Source of the DNA: Vitrella brassicaformis
Taxonomy: Eukaryota > Sar > Vitrellaceae
Assembly (NCBI GenBank): GCA_001179505.1
Contig: CDMY01000243.1
Location: 586,184 to 650,183, forward strand
DNA: 64,000 nucleotides
Reading direction: 5' to 3'
The notes under the pieces were generated by a model. The model made no database searches. It saw only the letters and a program-made list of their open reading frames with translations, and had not been told where the DNA came from. Shown piece by piece: positions 44,640 through 55,700 of the stretch (the first letter of the stretch is position 1; every line of letters begins with the position of its first letter). A program made the position numbers and the translations under genes.

Positions 44640-46520
44640 CGGCATGCTCTCAGGTCTGTCTGTAGACAGACAGACAGACAGACGAATAAATAGACTGACT
44701 GGGTGGTCGATAGGCTGGCTGCCACACAAGGCGATGGATGGACGCTCGCTTCCACAGTTCACACATTCATTCTCCAAAAAGAAGACGCGTCGAGACTACC
44801 AGTCACCGGACAACACACACAAATGGAGAAGCAAAGATGCACACGGCCCAATCGATCGACGACAAACCAGAGGGAACCACCCCTCCACAGCGCCCACAGA
44901 GTCAAACCACCGACTGATCGATTAGCTCATCCATCTGTGTCCACTCCTGCCCCTCTCCTCAGCTCGCCAAGGGCGCGGCCAGAGGAAGGCAAACAGCAGT
45001 GATGGGCTAGTGGTTGCGAGGCGGTGTGGCGAGGAAACGAACAAACACAACACGCAATGCATTGATTGCATTGCCCCGCCCGGCCCGGCCCGTCCACAGC
45101 TGCCGATCGATCCCCCGCTACTCCTGAGGAGCGGCGAGGGCAGAGCAGCAGGGGACTGACTGACTGACGAGGGAATGCGCTGCGGTGACAGAAAAGACCG
45201 ACCGACCGACAAACGACGACAGCCATTCATCCATCCATCCATCCATCCACCTCTGCCACACACATTCTTCCCCCAAAAGGAAGACGGATGACAACCGACA
45301 CTCCCAACCATTCCGTGACTTCGCCCAACCGCCCATAAGCACAGTCGACCGACACTGAGTGCCCCCGAGGCCCAACACACATGAAAAACAAAAGATGGAG
45401 AAAATACAGATTGATCGACGACAAAATGAAACCCACGAGACACCACAGGCGGCACCCATCCGACCAGCCAGCCAAAGTCTTTGTCCGTCTGTCTGTCTGT
45501 TGCGGCATAGAGCACCATGCGCACACCTACACCTGCCTCCCTGTGTGTCGTCCTTACGTGTGTGTGATCCAGCCCAGCCAGCCAGCCCTCGTGTATGTGT
45601 GCTGGGAGCAGAGAGAGGGATGAGTGGTGGATGGAAGGAAAGATACCGTACAGTCAGTCACTCGGGCACCCGGGCAGACGACACATGAGCGGAACCAGCC
45701 ACACGACGCCCTCACAAATTGGCGGGGCAGACAGACCAAACAAGATACTCACACATAACACACATACACACATTACAATCAGCACACGCAGGGCAGCCAA
45801 ATGACGACAAATCACAGACAAAGAGCGGGACAAATCGAAAAAGAGGCACGCGTGTCAGTCTGGTGCGTTTAGGTGAGTGTGGGCTGACGGAGACATCACA
45901 GCGTTACGCTTCGCTGATGTTGAAAGAAACACCATCACACACCATTGGCAGGCAGGCCACCCATATCAGCCGTATCTCTCTGGTTCTGTGAAACCCAGCC
46001 CTACAGCCAGGCCATCCCCATCGTCTCCTCCCGCCCCTATTGTCCCTATCAGTCAGTCTGTGGGTGTTTGTTATGTGTGAGTGTGTGTTGGGTCAGTTGT
46101 GTGTGTGTCCCTCCCTGCACCAGCCGCAGCACATGCCCTCCGGGAACATGAACGACCACACCTTGCTCCAGAAGCCCGCCGTCGGCTGCTGGGCCGCTCC
46201 CTCTGTGCCGTCCTCTGTCGTCAGCTCGCTGCCCGTCTCAGTGTCCTCCTTCGGCAGACGCTGGTCCTCGCCAAACACGAACACACTCTCTGCATCCACA
46301 CCCACACATATGCCGCATCGTCTCGCGCTTCCATCTCGTGTGTGTGGACCCACTCACCTTTCGAGACGGTGGGCAGGTTGGGCGTCTTGGTGCTCACGCA
46401 GTGCAGCGGCCGAGCCGACAGACTCAAATCGGAATCAGCTGCGGCCGCCTGAGTGAAGCGCAGTGACAACACCGAACACAGAGACCGTACGGTCTCCACC
46501 GCTCTCTGTTCAACTCATTG
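44640..46520. repeat. inverted segmental duplication, left arm
   Basis: This segment matches 58,570-60,490 in reverse complement. Shared landmarks include the CAGACAGACAGACAG tract followed by GGGTGGTCGAT (44,665-44,712 vs about 60,445-60,490), the GATTGATCGACGACAAAATGAAACC-type stretch (near 45,410-45,432 vs 59,670-59,690) and the last two exons of the TPR gene (46,093-46,456 vs 58,595-58,943). Identity is high but with many small indels in microsatellites. The non-coding part (44,640-46,090) has no exon of its own. Confidence 0.85.
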
Positions 46521-47020
46521 TCTGTATCTGCACCTCATCGATGGGTTCTTCTGGCGGTGATTCGGCAGCCACCTCAACAGCACTCTCACCACCGCCGGCA
46601 CGAGTCGGTGCGACGGCGGTGCTTCTGGTGGTGCCCAACCGTCCCTCACGGCTGCGTCCGTCCACGCCTCCGCTGCGGAGTCTTCCTTGCGTGAGATGGT
46701 CGAAGGCCTCACCACCGCAGCGCGGGCCGCGTCACACGGCCCACAGCACAAGAATGACGCCGGATCACCCGCTGCTGCTGCTACACCACAACATAGCTGC
46801 AGCAATGTTAAGAACGGCAAGAAGACTTTCTCATGTCCTTCGCTCACCTTGACTTTGTCCTGCAGCAGCCGAATCCTTTCGCGCACCACATCCGCCTCGG
46901 CAGGCAGCTGAGAAGAGAACCGCACACAAGCAAACAGCAAACAGGAGAGCCGTGTGTAACGTGAGCAAACGCACAGAGCATCACGACCCGACGCCGCCAC
47001 GGTGCCCGGTCCGAATCCCC
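46093..47020 (-). CDS. paralogue of the TPR-gene C-terminus joined to a short helical N-terminus
   Basis: The last two exons (about 46,363-46,456 and 46,093-46,285) encode SARPLHCVSTKTPNLPTVSK and VFVFGEDQRLPKEDTE, then FWSKVWSFMFPEGMCCGWCR and HTHN before TGA at 46,093. They match the end of the gene at 57,360-58,943 almost residue for residue. Upstream the TPR exons are absent; instead an exon at 46,851-46,910 (LPAEADVVRERIRLLQDKVK, flanked by AG and GTGAGC) and a longer stretch at 46,515-46,825 occur, with a possible start MSGDSDRAPW near 47,020. The join to the duplicated exons is not certain. Either a new chimeric gene or a pseudogene. Confidence 0.5.
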
Positions 47021-47366
47021 GGACATCTTTGCGAGCTTGGATATCCGGAGCAACGAATTCAAGTGTGTTGCAGGTATGGCGCATCAGACCCACTCAGCGA
47101 CGAACGAAATACAGCCGTACACATTGAATGCATTTGTTGTAATTCATGTGTGTGGTGTGCAGCCTCGGGTCGGACCGAAGCGGCAGAGGCGGGCTGCGGA
47201 TGGCTCCAAGGACAATGCACACGAGGAGTACGCGCAGTGCGCACCGAACACAACTCGTCCACAGGGATCATTCACTTGAACGCATGGATCATTGTGTGCA
47301 GCCATGGCCGGATGCTGTCGGGCTGTCGTCGGGTCGGTAGACAATTGACTGTGTTGGTGTTGAGCG
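47021..47366. promoter_or_regulatory. divergent intergenic region
   Basis: About 345 bp between the starts of a minus-strand and a plus-strand gene, so probably a shared promoter. No clear element is visible. GAAGCGGCAGAGGCGGG occurs twice (near 47,177 and 47,390), the second inside the coding start. Confidence 0.35.
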
Positions 47367-47591
47367 ATGAGCGATTCGGAGGCGGTGGCGAAGCGGCAGA
47401 GGCGGGTTAGTAGAGATGAGGAGACCAGTAGTCAGGAGGCAATGACGGACGGCCAGCACCAGCAGCAGCAGCAGGCCACGGCATCGCACACTGCCCACAG
47501 CATAGATCTGGAGGCCTTTGCACAGTGCTTCAGCCAAGTCGTAAGATGCACCAAACGAACCACTGGCAAACACACACATCCTCATTGTCTC

Positions 47592-47643
<52 letters not shown>

Positions 47644-48768
47644 TGTGGCACTCAGCCTGTTGTCGTTGCCTACGTCTTCTCGTTCGTGTCGCTTCATTTG
47701 GTGGCGGCGCTGCCCCAGCGGCTGTGGCGCCACGTCGGCTGCCAGATCACCCAGCTGGTCATGGACACCTATGACACGGCCGAGCGGCACTTCTGGTGCG
47801 GCCTCTCTTTCGCTGATGCCTTCGAGTGGGGCCGGCGGCTCACACGGCTCAGGTCCATCGTCGTCAAGTATCCCCCTGGCCTCCGCATCCCAAAAGGCAT
47901 CCCAGAGCGGCGACACGATGATGACTTAGACATCCCTCTACCGCTGATGAGGGACAAGATCGTCACGGCATTGGTGGAGGGCCACAGCGATGGGCGGAGA
48001 GCCACAGCGGCCACAGCATCCGGGCAGCAGGCGTCAACCACCTTGGAGTCGATAGAAATAAGCGAGGGCGAAGAGACCATCATCTTCGACGAGGTCGAGG
48101 GTCGCGATATCCGAACTGCCGGACAGGCAGCCGGAGGACGCCGAGCAGCCTGACCCACTTGTGCTTGACAACATGCCCGACAACGCATTCCCGGCCGCAT
48201 CGCGTCTCTCGATGCCAGTCTATCGTCAGTACGCGATTGGCAGCAGGCTGGTGACCAAGATGCCCGTCGTCAAGAGCATTGACCTCATGGAACCGACAGA
48301 GGAACAAGCAGTGGGCGTGCTGCAGGCGGTGGGCGTGGACAAGTCGTTGGAGTGTTTCGAGGCCATTTGCGTGACGGATGTGGGCGAGGGCGGGCTGGCG
48401 TGGGGGGACATGGCGGACCAACTGCCGGCCATCAAACGGCTGGATCTTCGTGTAGAAGGTGAGCTGCCAACAATCGGCAGCTCTCGCACGCCAGCCCATT
48501 GGATGTTATGTATGCCTGTCTGTGCGCAGTGCCTGAGGATTTGGGTGATGGCGATGCCGCCGGCGAGTTCGGCATTGCCTGCGTCAAGTCGCTGCTCAAA
48601 ATCCGAGGCATCGAGGAGATCCACTTCGGGCTGTCGGGGCCTGGAGGAGATAGCTTTTTGCGGCTGGTGCAGGAGCGGACACAAGGCAACACCATCGCGG
48701 GGCTGGAGGGGCGGTACGACATCGACTTGAGACTCCAGCGGCTCACTCTGAAACGGCTTGACACTTGA
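47367..48768 (+). CDS. F-box-like protein, second family member, with an apparent frameshift
   Basis: Exon 1 starts at ATG 47367 (MSDSEAVAKRQRRVSRDEE, Gln-rich) and ends near 47,538; a CT/TG-repeat intron follows; exon 2 from about 47,656 reads VVAYVFSFVSLHLVAALPQR LWRHV in segments, like an F-box. The frame continues to IIFDEVEG and then stops at 48,153, while the neighbouring frame is open from about 48,090 (ISELPDRQPEDAEQPDPLV) into DNMPDNAFPAASRLSMPVYR and a Leu-rich part, with a last exon at about 48,530-48,768 (IACVKSLLKIRGIEEIHFGL, stop TGA 48,766-48,768). A one- or two-base indel near 48,090-48,150, real or a sequencing error, explains this. Related in plan to the gene at 41,564-44,005. 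Confidence 0.55.
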
Positions 48769-49198
48769 CGAAAGACAACAGGTGCGTGCGGTTTGGCTAC
48801 CTTGGATATGGGCGCGGTTCTCCATTGCGGGTGATGTGTGTTGGGCTGCATTGTTGTTTGCCCGCCAGGTCGCCCGGCCCATGCCAGCTGTAGAATGGTG
48901 GAGAGGGAGGGGGAGGGATTTTGGGGTGCCGCGATGAAGGGATGCTCTCGTGGCGTGTTTCGTGACTGCCCGCTGCATGGACTTGTACAGATTCATGTGA
49001 GAACCGAACGTTGAAAAGGCATCGAAATGTCAGTATACAAGGGTTGCATTCGCCCCATGTCGGCCCCGCCCCTCACACAGCTGCATGCCATTCACTCATC
49101 GTATCATGGGCGCAGTACCCCTACACGTGTCATCTCTCATGGCATTCCATCGACATGGCACCAAAAGTGACTGTCTCTCTCAATTATTGACACCGTCT
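48769..49198. other. intergenic region between convergent genes
   Basis: About 430 bp with no exon signal. It should contain both 3' UTRs. Confidence 0.5.
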
Positions 49199-50903
49199 TC
49201 ACCCATCCAGCTGCACCTCCACATCGTCCCTCGGCACCTCGCCCGCCTCCTCCTCGGCACACTCCTGAAAGTCGTCCTTTTCGCTCTTGGTGCCTGGCGA
49301 AAGGTCGCCGATCAGCGCATTCGCCTCGTCTGCGGCGACTGGAAAGTTGGGTCTTGTGACAGAATGGAAGACGGATTGGCGGGGGTGGCGGTGACGGAGG
49401 GGTGGGGGCGGCAAAGGGCAGCTCCTGCTGCTGTCCGTTGACGAAATGATGGCGGCTCCCTCGGGCGGCGTGATGAAGGCAGCGGGCATCGCCTCAAAGG
49501 CGCCTTCAGATGGGTCGCCTCCCAGCACCAGTGGGGTGGTCTGCAGCACGTGGCTGTGACCCCTCGCCAGCTCCTTGCCCTTCTCCAGGACGGGCTGGGC
49601 CATCTTCAGCACCAAGTGGAGGAAACTGCCGTCCTTCTTTGAGCGGTATGACGGCCGTCTCTGTCTCTTGGCGTGGCGGGGGTGACGGGGGAGGGGGTGG
49701 GGCCGAGGGCGGGGCTGCCTGCTCGGTGCNNNNNNNNNNNNNNNNNNNNNNNNNNNNNNNNNNNNNNNNNNNNNNNNNNNNNNNNNNNNNNNNNNNNNNN
49801 NNNNNNNNNNNNNNNNNNNNNNNNNNNNNNNNNNNNNNNNNNNNNNNNNNNNNNNNNNNNNNNNNNNNNNNNNNNNNNNNNNNNNNNNNNNNNNNNNNNN
49901 NNNNNNNNNNNNNNNNNNNNNNNNNNNNNNNNNNNNNNNNNNNNNNNNNNNNNNNNNNNNNNNNNNNNNNNNNNNNNNNNNNNNNNNNNNNNNNNNNNNN
50001 NNNNNNNNNNNNNNNNNNNNNNNNNNNNNGGCTGCCTGCTCGGTGCTGGCATACTCGTCAAGCTGGGCGAGGGGCGTTGGCAAGCTGCTCGCGAGATGTG
50101 GCGAGGGACTGGCGAAGTGTCTTTACTTCTCGCCCCAGCAGCTGAAGTATCACCAAGGTCACACTCACATGATTGCGTGGATGAAGGGTCCTGTTGGTGC
50201 GAGAGCCGGTGTTACCTTTTTCTGCACGTTGAGGTCTTCGATGGCCTTGTTCAGCTCCTCCTCCTCTGCTGCATGGCGGGCAGCCGTGTCCTAACCAGAC
50301 AAGGATTGCGAAGAAACGGATGAACTGTGTGTGATGAGATCTGGTCATATCATTACCTTCAGCTCAGCCGTCAGCAGGTTGTGTTCGGCCCTCAGTCGAG
50401 AGACCTCCTTATCGAGAGCACTCTTCTCCTCCTGCACACAGACAGACGAACCCATCGCACTTGATGAGTCAGTCGCCCCACAGTGGTTGGTGGTCGCGTA
50501 CGGTGAGCGTTGCGATTTGCGCGTCCTGTGTGTACCCATCCGAGCCTCAATCTCACTCTCGCGACGCTGGAGAGCCTGACAATGACACACACTGACACAG
50601 ACAGAGTCAAGTTGGCGCTGATGGAAGTGCTCTCGGAGCTCATTCTTCTGTTTCTGACCTCCTGAAGCTCATGGCTGTCGTCAGCAGTGCCGCCTCGCAC
50701 TCCTGCAGCTTTTGGACGAGAAACGACTCCACCTGATGATTGTCCACAGCAGGATGAATCACCATGCATCGCCCAGCGCCCTTCTGTGGTGTGCATCCAC
50801 TCCTCCCCCGGCGACATACCTTAAGCAGGTTCTGCAGCTGTGCGTCGGCATCCTCTTTGGAGCTCTTCAGCTGCGTCAGTTCCTGCAGCACCTCCTCAGA
50901 CAT
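49199..50903 (-). CDS. coiled-coil protein of unknown function, split by an assembly gap
   Basis: Minus-strand exons form a heptad-rich protein. The start at 50,903 gives MSEEVLQELTQLKSSKEDAD; then 50,660-50,735 (LVQKLQECEAALLTTAMSF), 50,545-50,580 (ALQRRESEIEARM), 50,358-50,433 (EEKSALDKEVSRLRAEHNLL), 50,214-50,290 (AEEEELNKAIEDLNVQKK) and 50,050-50,140 (REVKTLRQSLATSREQLA). After the gap, 49,199-49,620 reads LKMAQPVLEKGKELARGHSH, a Pro-rich part and an acidic end (EEEAGEVPRDDVEVQLDG). The frame on the two sides of the gap cannot be joined with certainty. Likely a structural or tethering protein; I cannot name it. Confidence 0.5.
49730..50029. other. assembly gap (300 N)
   Basis: A 300-N placeholder. 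The 17 bases before it (GGCTGCCTGCTCGGTGC) are identical to the 17 bases after it, so the flanking contigs may simply overlap. Confidence 0.95.
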
Positions 50904-50962
50904 CCTGCCAGCGACAACAGAGGCACTGGCCTTGCTGCCCTCACTGCCGCCCCTAGCCCTCC

Positions 50963-51535
50963 TCAGCGACTTGGGCAGCAGCCGTATCTCTTGACCTTGG
51001 AGGACTTCTTGGCCTGCTGCTGTTGGGAGGACTCGCCGCCCTCCTTGCCATTGTCGCCTCGCAGATCAACGGTTTCCCACTCGCGAACGTGCTCGGGTGA
51101 GTTGTCCTCTGACAGAGACGTGTAGAAGCCAACAGACGCAGACGCTGCGGCAGGTGGGAGTGGGGGCGATGGCGGGGGCGGCTGGGGTGAAGGTGGGTGG
51201 AGGTGGTCATGGCCAGAATGAGCCAACACACGATTACAACGAAGGTATGTGTTGCGACGGCCGTGCCGGGTGAGCAGCTGAACACAGGCGGCAGACAAGA
51301 CGGACGATTCATGATGCCATAGCGGACGGACACATTCGGCGCATCCCATTCAGACAGGCACCCGTGAGCTCCTACCTGCAGCTGTCGTCGCTGCCCAAAC
51401 AGAACGTGACTTTGCCCTGAGCCGCACCCTTGGCGGCCGTCAAGGCCATGCCCGTCGTCATCCCATAACCCTGAGACAACTCATCCTGCAACACACAGAG
51501 AGGGAAAAGACGAAAAGGAGATTATGGTGATAACA

Positions 51536-51568
<33 letters not shown>

Positions 51569-51915
51569 TGCTTACGATGAGTATGAAGTGGCACTTCTCG
51601 TTGGGCGAAGGGTTCTCGGCGTCGCACTTCGGCCCGGCGTAGCGAGTGGCGATGATAGACTGACTCGTCACGGGACCAGGGGCCTTCAGACCCACACCGA
51701 TGGGCGTCTGCACCAACCACATACACAAAGACATTCACACACACACGGACAATCCACACATGCGATGAGAGCGTGTCTTGGTAGGTGGCGTACCTGAGGG
51801 TGGTCGTGCAGGTCTTTGCCGACGTTGGGCATGTCCTTGACCACATCGATGCCGGCCGCCTCGAGCATCTCCCGCGGGCCCAGCGCGAGGAAGATGCAAT
51901 CAAGCTTCCACGGCT
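50963..51915 (-). pseudogene. GMC oxidoreductase fragment (middle region only)
   Basis: Three minus-strand exons read LGPREMLEAAGIDVVKDMPN followed by VGKDLHDHPQ (51,794-51,915), TPIGVGLKAPGPVTSQSIIA to NEKCHFILI (51,576-51,708), and DELSQGYGMTTGMALTAAKG to FCLGSDDSC (51,376-51,486). The first is the hallmark of glucose-methanol-choline oxidoreductases (GIxPxxxLEAxGIxVVxDxPxVGxxLxDHP). The N-terminal FAD-binding GxGxxG region and the C-terminal catalytic domain with the active-site His are not found. Upstream sequence instead belongs to the inverted duplication at 51,870-52,700. A downstream frame (50,963-51,280, ending KVKRYGCCPSR) may be a chimeric 3' exon. As it stands it cannot be a working flavoenzyme. 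Confidence 0.65.
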
Positions 51916-52700
51916 GCTGGATTCAACGCACAGCTGGCAAGCAGTGACCGTCACAGCAATTGTCACAGCAGGCTGCAAAACAACGGCACACCGCCAGAAC
52001 TGCAACCATCCACCACACACAGACATGCCACACACACACACACAGAAAGCACTCACGTGCGGTGCCACCGCTCTCGCCATCTGCTTGCCTGTCCCTCTCT
52101 CGCCTCACTTTGTCAGATGAGGTCAGATCAGCGCCGCCAGCTGGGAGATGACGACACGCCTGCTGATCGATATCATCTCGGCACCACTTGGTGCACCACA
52201 CAGGCACTCCGCGCAGCCCTACAGTCGCCAAAAAGAACAAGAGATCGCCGGCCGCTCAGCCTTTAAGCTCGCGGATGTGAAGTCATTGCTTTGTCTGATC
52301 AGTCTGCCATCTGTCCATCGATTCATGTTGACTAGTTCACTCCATCAACCACGCTGAGCCGCACAGATCGCATCCACAGCCCCACCCCCCCATGGCTGTC
52401 AGGGATCCCATTGATATCATTGTGTGTCTGTGGTAATGTACACCGGCCATCCGACACACCCGAATGCATATCATCCGCCTCGCTATCGCAAACCGCCATC
52501 ATTGCGCGCACACGTCACTCGCACACAGCCACTCTGCTACAGACAGACAGACACACAGACACACACACAGGCATGCAGTCGCCTTCTTCAGCGGCGTGTG
52601 GCGAGGAGCTAAATGGCTCACGTAGGATGTAGTATTCTGGGACGTATGTGTGTCGTCATTCACCAGTCGGCCTCCTCGTCTGATCAACCACACACACACA
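51870..52700. repeat. second inverted duplication, left arm
   Basis: Matches about 60,700-61,360 in reverse complement. Landmarks are TGACTAGTTCACTCCATCAA with CCACGCTGAGCCGCACA (near 52,327-52,365 vs 60,900-60,940), the AAAAAGAACAAGAGATCGCC stretch with GGCCG (52,229 vs 61,038) and the CAGCTGTGCGTTGAATCCA box (51,920 vs 61,270). It overlaps the start of the GMC exon. Confidence 0.8.
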
Positions 52701-52740
52701 CACACACGCACACACCTGCCTGTCCGTCCGCCTGTTCATC

Positions 52741-55700
52741 TCATCTATCTGTGAGCATGTGTGTGGTACCCCGGTTGGATGGTGTGTGGTGCCCGCGGGA
52801 TGGCGGAGGACGGCTCGAAGCAGGGGCAGCAGCGTAGCGGTCGTCGTAGCCTCCCTGCTCGCGGGGCGGGCGGCGATCGCGATCGTCCTCAAACTCCTGA
52901 CCGATTCATTGATTGGGGACACACAGACATACACACGTTGATCCGGACTCCATGACGACATGAATGTGTGGCATTCATTCACACCGTCCCCGCCCGCCCC
53001 ATCGACTCACTCGGTTGTTGCGCTTCTGTCGGGGCGGTGCAGCGCCGCCGCGGCGCTCGTCACGATAGTCCCAAGGACGCATCACGTCTGAGGGGGCACA
53101 CACAAGGCAACACATACATACAGCACACCCACACCGCCCGTGTGTCGTATGTCTGTGTCTGTGCCTCTGTGTGGTGTGGTGTGGTGGTTGCTGACCCTGT
53201 CCAGCGCCCATCCCAGGAACCACAGCAGGGTCGTTGTCACGGAAGGCCCGCATGTTACCGCCGTAGCCCCCACCACCGCCCCCGCCACCACCACGCCCGT
53301 CACGGCCGTCGTACTCGTCCTCATCATCTAGGACAACACGGAACACTGAAACTGGTGGCAATCAATGTCGGCTCGCTGTCTGCCCTGCCTTTGTGGTGGT
53401 GGGGGTGCTTACGCCGTCCGCCGTATTGGTCGCGGTGGTCACGGTTGTAGTCACGGTCACGGTCCTGACGCACACCGACACACACGCAGGCACAGATCTG
53501 CATGTATGTCGAGACGGCATCATCTCATCCATCTGGCTTACGTCGTTGTATTGGTAGTTGTTGTTGCGCCCCCCTGTGCGTTCGACGTCCTCCTCGCGAG
53601 GCCGGTAGTTGTTGTTGTTGCGCCCCCCGCCGTCACGACGGCCGCCACCACCACCACCTCCACGACGGTCAGGCGTGTCGTACTCATCCTCATACGCTGA
53701 GTTGATAAAGAATGCCATCCACACGCAATCGATCCGCCGCTCCATGTGTGTGAGGGCATCCATCTCTCTGTGTGTTGCTTTCCACTTACTGTCTCGGCCT
53801 CGGTCGCAGTCGCGGCTGTCTCGCTGCTGTCGTCGGCTGTCTCGGGGCGCGCTGCCGGAGCCGGGGGGCGGGGCGGTTGAGGGTAGGTACTGCATGAGCT
53901 GGGCCAGCTGCTGCTGCATCTGCTGCTGCATCTGCTGCTGCATCTGTGCCTGCTGCTGCATCCGCTGCATCTCCTCCTGGTGCTTGCGATTGTTCTCGGC
54001 CAGCTTCTCGCGGTGCATGGCGGCCTGGGCCTCGCTCTGCTGCTGCATATACTCCATCATCGCTGACGTGAGACAATGGGTGAGAGGGGGAGGGAGGGAG
54101 GGAGGGGCGCGCACACACAGACAGAGAGACACACCCACATGGACGGATGGAGAGATGGCTGTGTTGCGGGGGATGTGTGTGTATGTGTATGTGTGTGTGT
54201 GCGCGCACCCTTGAAGTCGGAAGCCTGTGGCTGGGGGCTGACGCCTGGTGGAACGGAATGGAATGGAAGGGATGGAGGAAGAGGCAACAAGACAACAGAG
54301 GAGGCACGCGTAAATCGATTCTCTGTCTTCCCTCTCAGTCGTGTGTGTTTGGTGGGGTGGGTCGTACCGTTGGTCGATGCAGCCGCAGCAGCAGCGCCAC
54401 CTCCAGTGTTGGTGTTGCCGCCCCATCCTCCGCCCCCGACAGACGCCTCGTTGCCCCACCCGCCGCCAGAGGATGATGCCGCACCTGCGCCGTAGCCACC
54501 TCCACTAGGAGAGGTACCGCCCCAACCTCCTCCACCACCGCCTCCAGCACCAGACGAGTTGCCTCCAGCGGCAGCGGCAGGTGAACCCGACTCCCCAGGA
54601 GACGGCAGCAACTCCCCAGCCTGAAGTAATTGAGATTCAAATCAACGTCACGTCAGCTGCACTGACTCGACTCTCTCAGTCACTCACATGGCTGCTGGGA
54701 CCACCTGAACCCGACGCCCCACCACGGAGTCTCGCCACGCGTTCATTGTAAAACTTCAGACGTGTTGGGCCGTCCGGGCGGCTCAGCTGCTCCAGAAAGT
54801 ACATCAGTCTGTCCTTGAACTGGTTGAAGAGGTTGAAGCGTTCCTCGAGAGGCAGCACCTGGGTGGCCCTGTCTGCATCTTTGTGGAAGTCGGTGCACAG
54901 CGCTGCCGACCCCTGCAGGTCCCCATCCGTCTTCCACCGGCGGCGGAGGGCCTCTTGCTGTGCGTTCACGGCAGGCCGCCACACGAAGTTGGTCACTCTC
55001 CCGAGGTTGAACTCGTTCAGGGGAGCCAGGATGTCGGAGATGTGGCGCCTGATATGGGCCGGCGTATCCGGGTGACTGGCGTAGTTGGCGAAACCCTCCT
55101 CCGTCTGAACCAAGACAAACACGCGGCCAAATAAAGCACCGCTCCTTCGAGTGGCTGACTATGTGCGTGAGGGCCTACGTGACGTGTTCGATACATACCA
55201 GGTTCAGCCGACTAGTGATCATCTCGCGGAAGCTACGATACTCGGGATCGGCAGCACATCCAAACAGACAAACTGATAGGCAGACAGACGACCAGATAGG
55301 CAGACAGACAGACAGACATCCAAAAGTGAGCATGACTCGTGTTCATGCTTCTTACATCGGCAAGCGGGGTCGCTAGGGTCGAAGGTATCCCTGTACTCGG
55401 CCGGCACTGTCTCAGGTGTGTGCACCACCAGCCTGATCCAACCCAGCCTCCCATCCAGCAGCAGCTCCTCTCCCGCCCCCCGTGTCAGCTCCATGCCCCA
55501 CGACAGGCGATGGCCGAAGAGGCCATATTGGCGCATGCTCGCCGGTCGGCTGTCGATTTCCGCCTTGGTGCCCGCGCGCCCCACATCGCGCTCGTCCAGC
55601 TGGAGGGGCAGCCTGCCCACATCGCGCTCGTCCAGCTGGAAGGGCAGCCGGACGGACTCGAGTTTCTTGGCAAGCTGCAGCAGCGGCACACTCCCTGACC

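Noticed and set aside
51190-51280. LLTRHGRRN, resembling the RHG motif of histidine phosphatases
   Set aside because: No second catalytic His region or fold context follows; the stretch is Pro/His-rich and may be intron or a chimeric exon.
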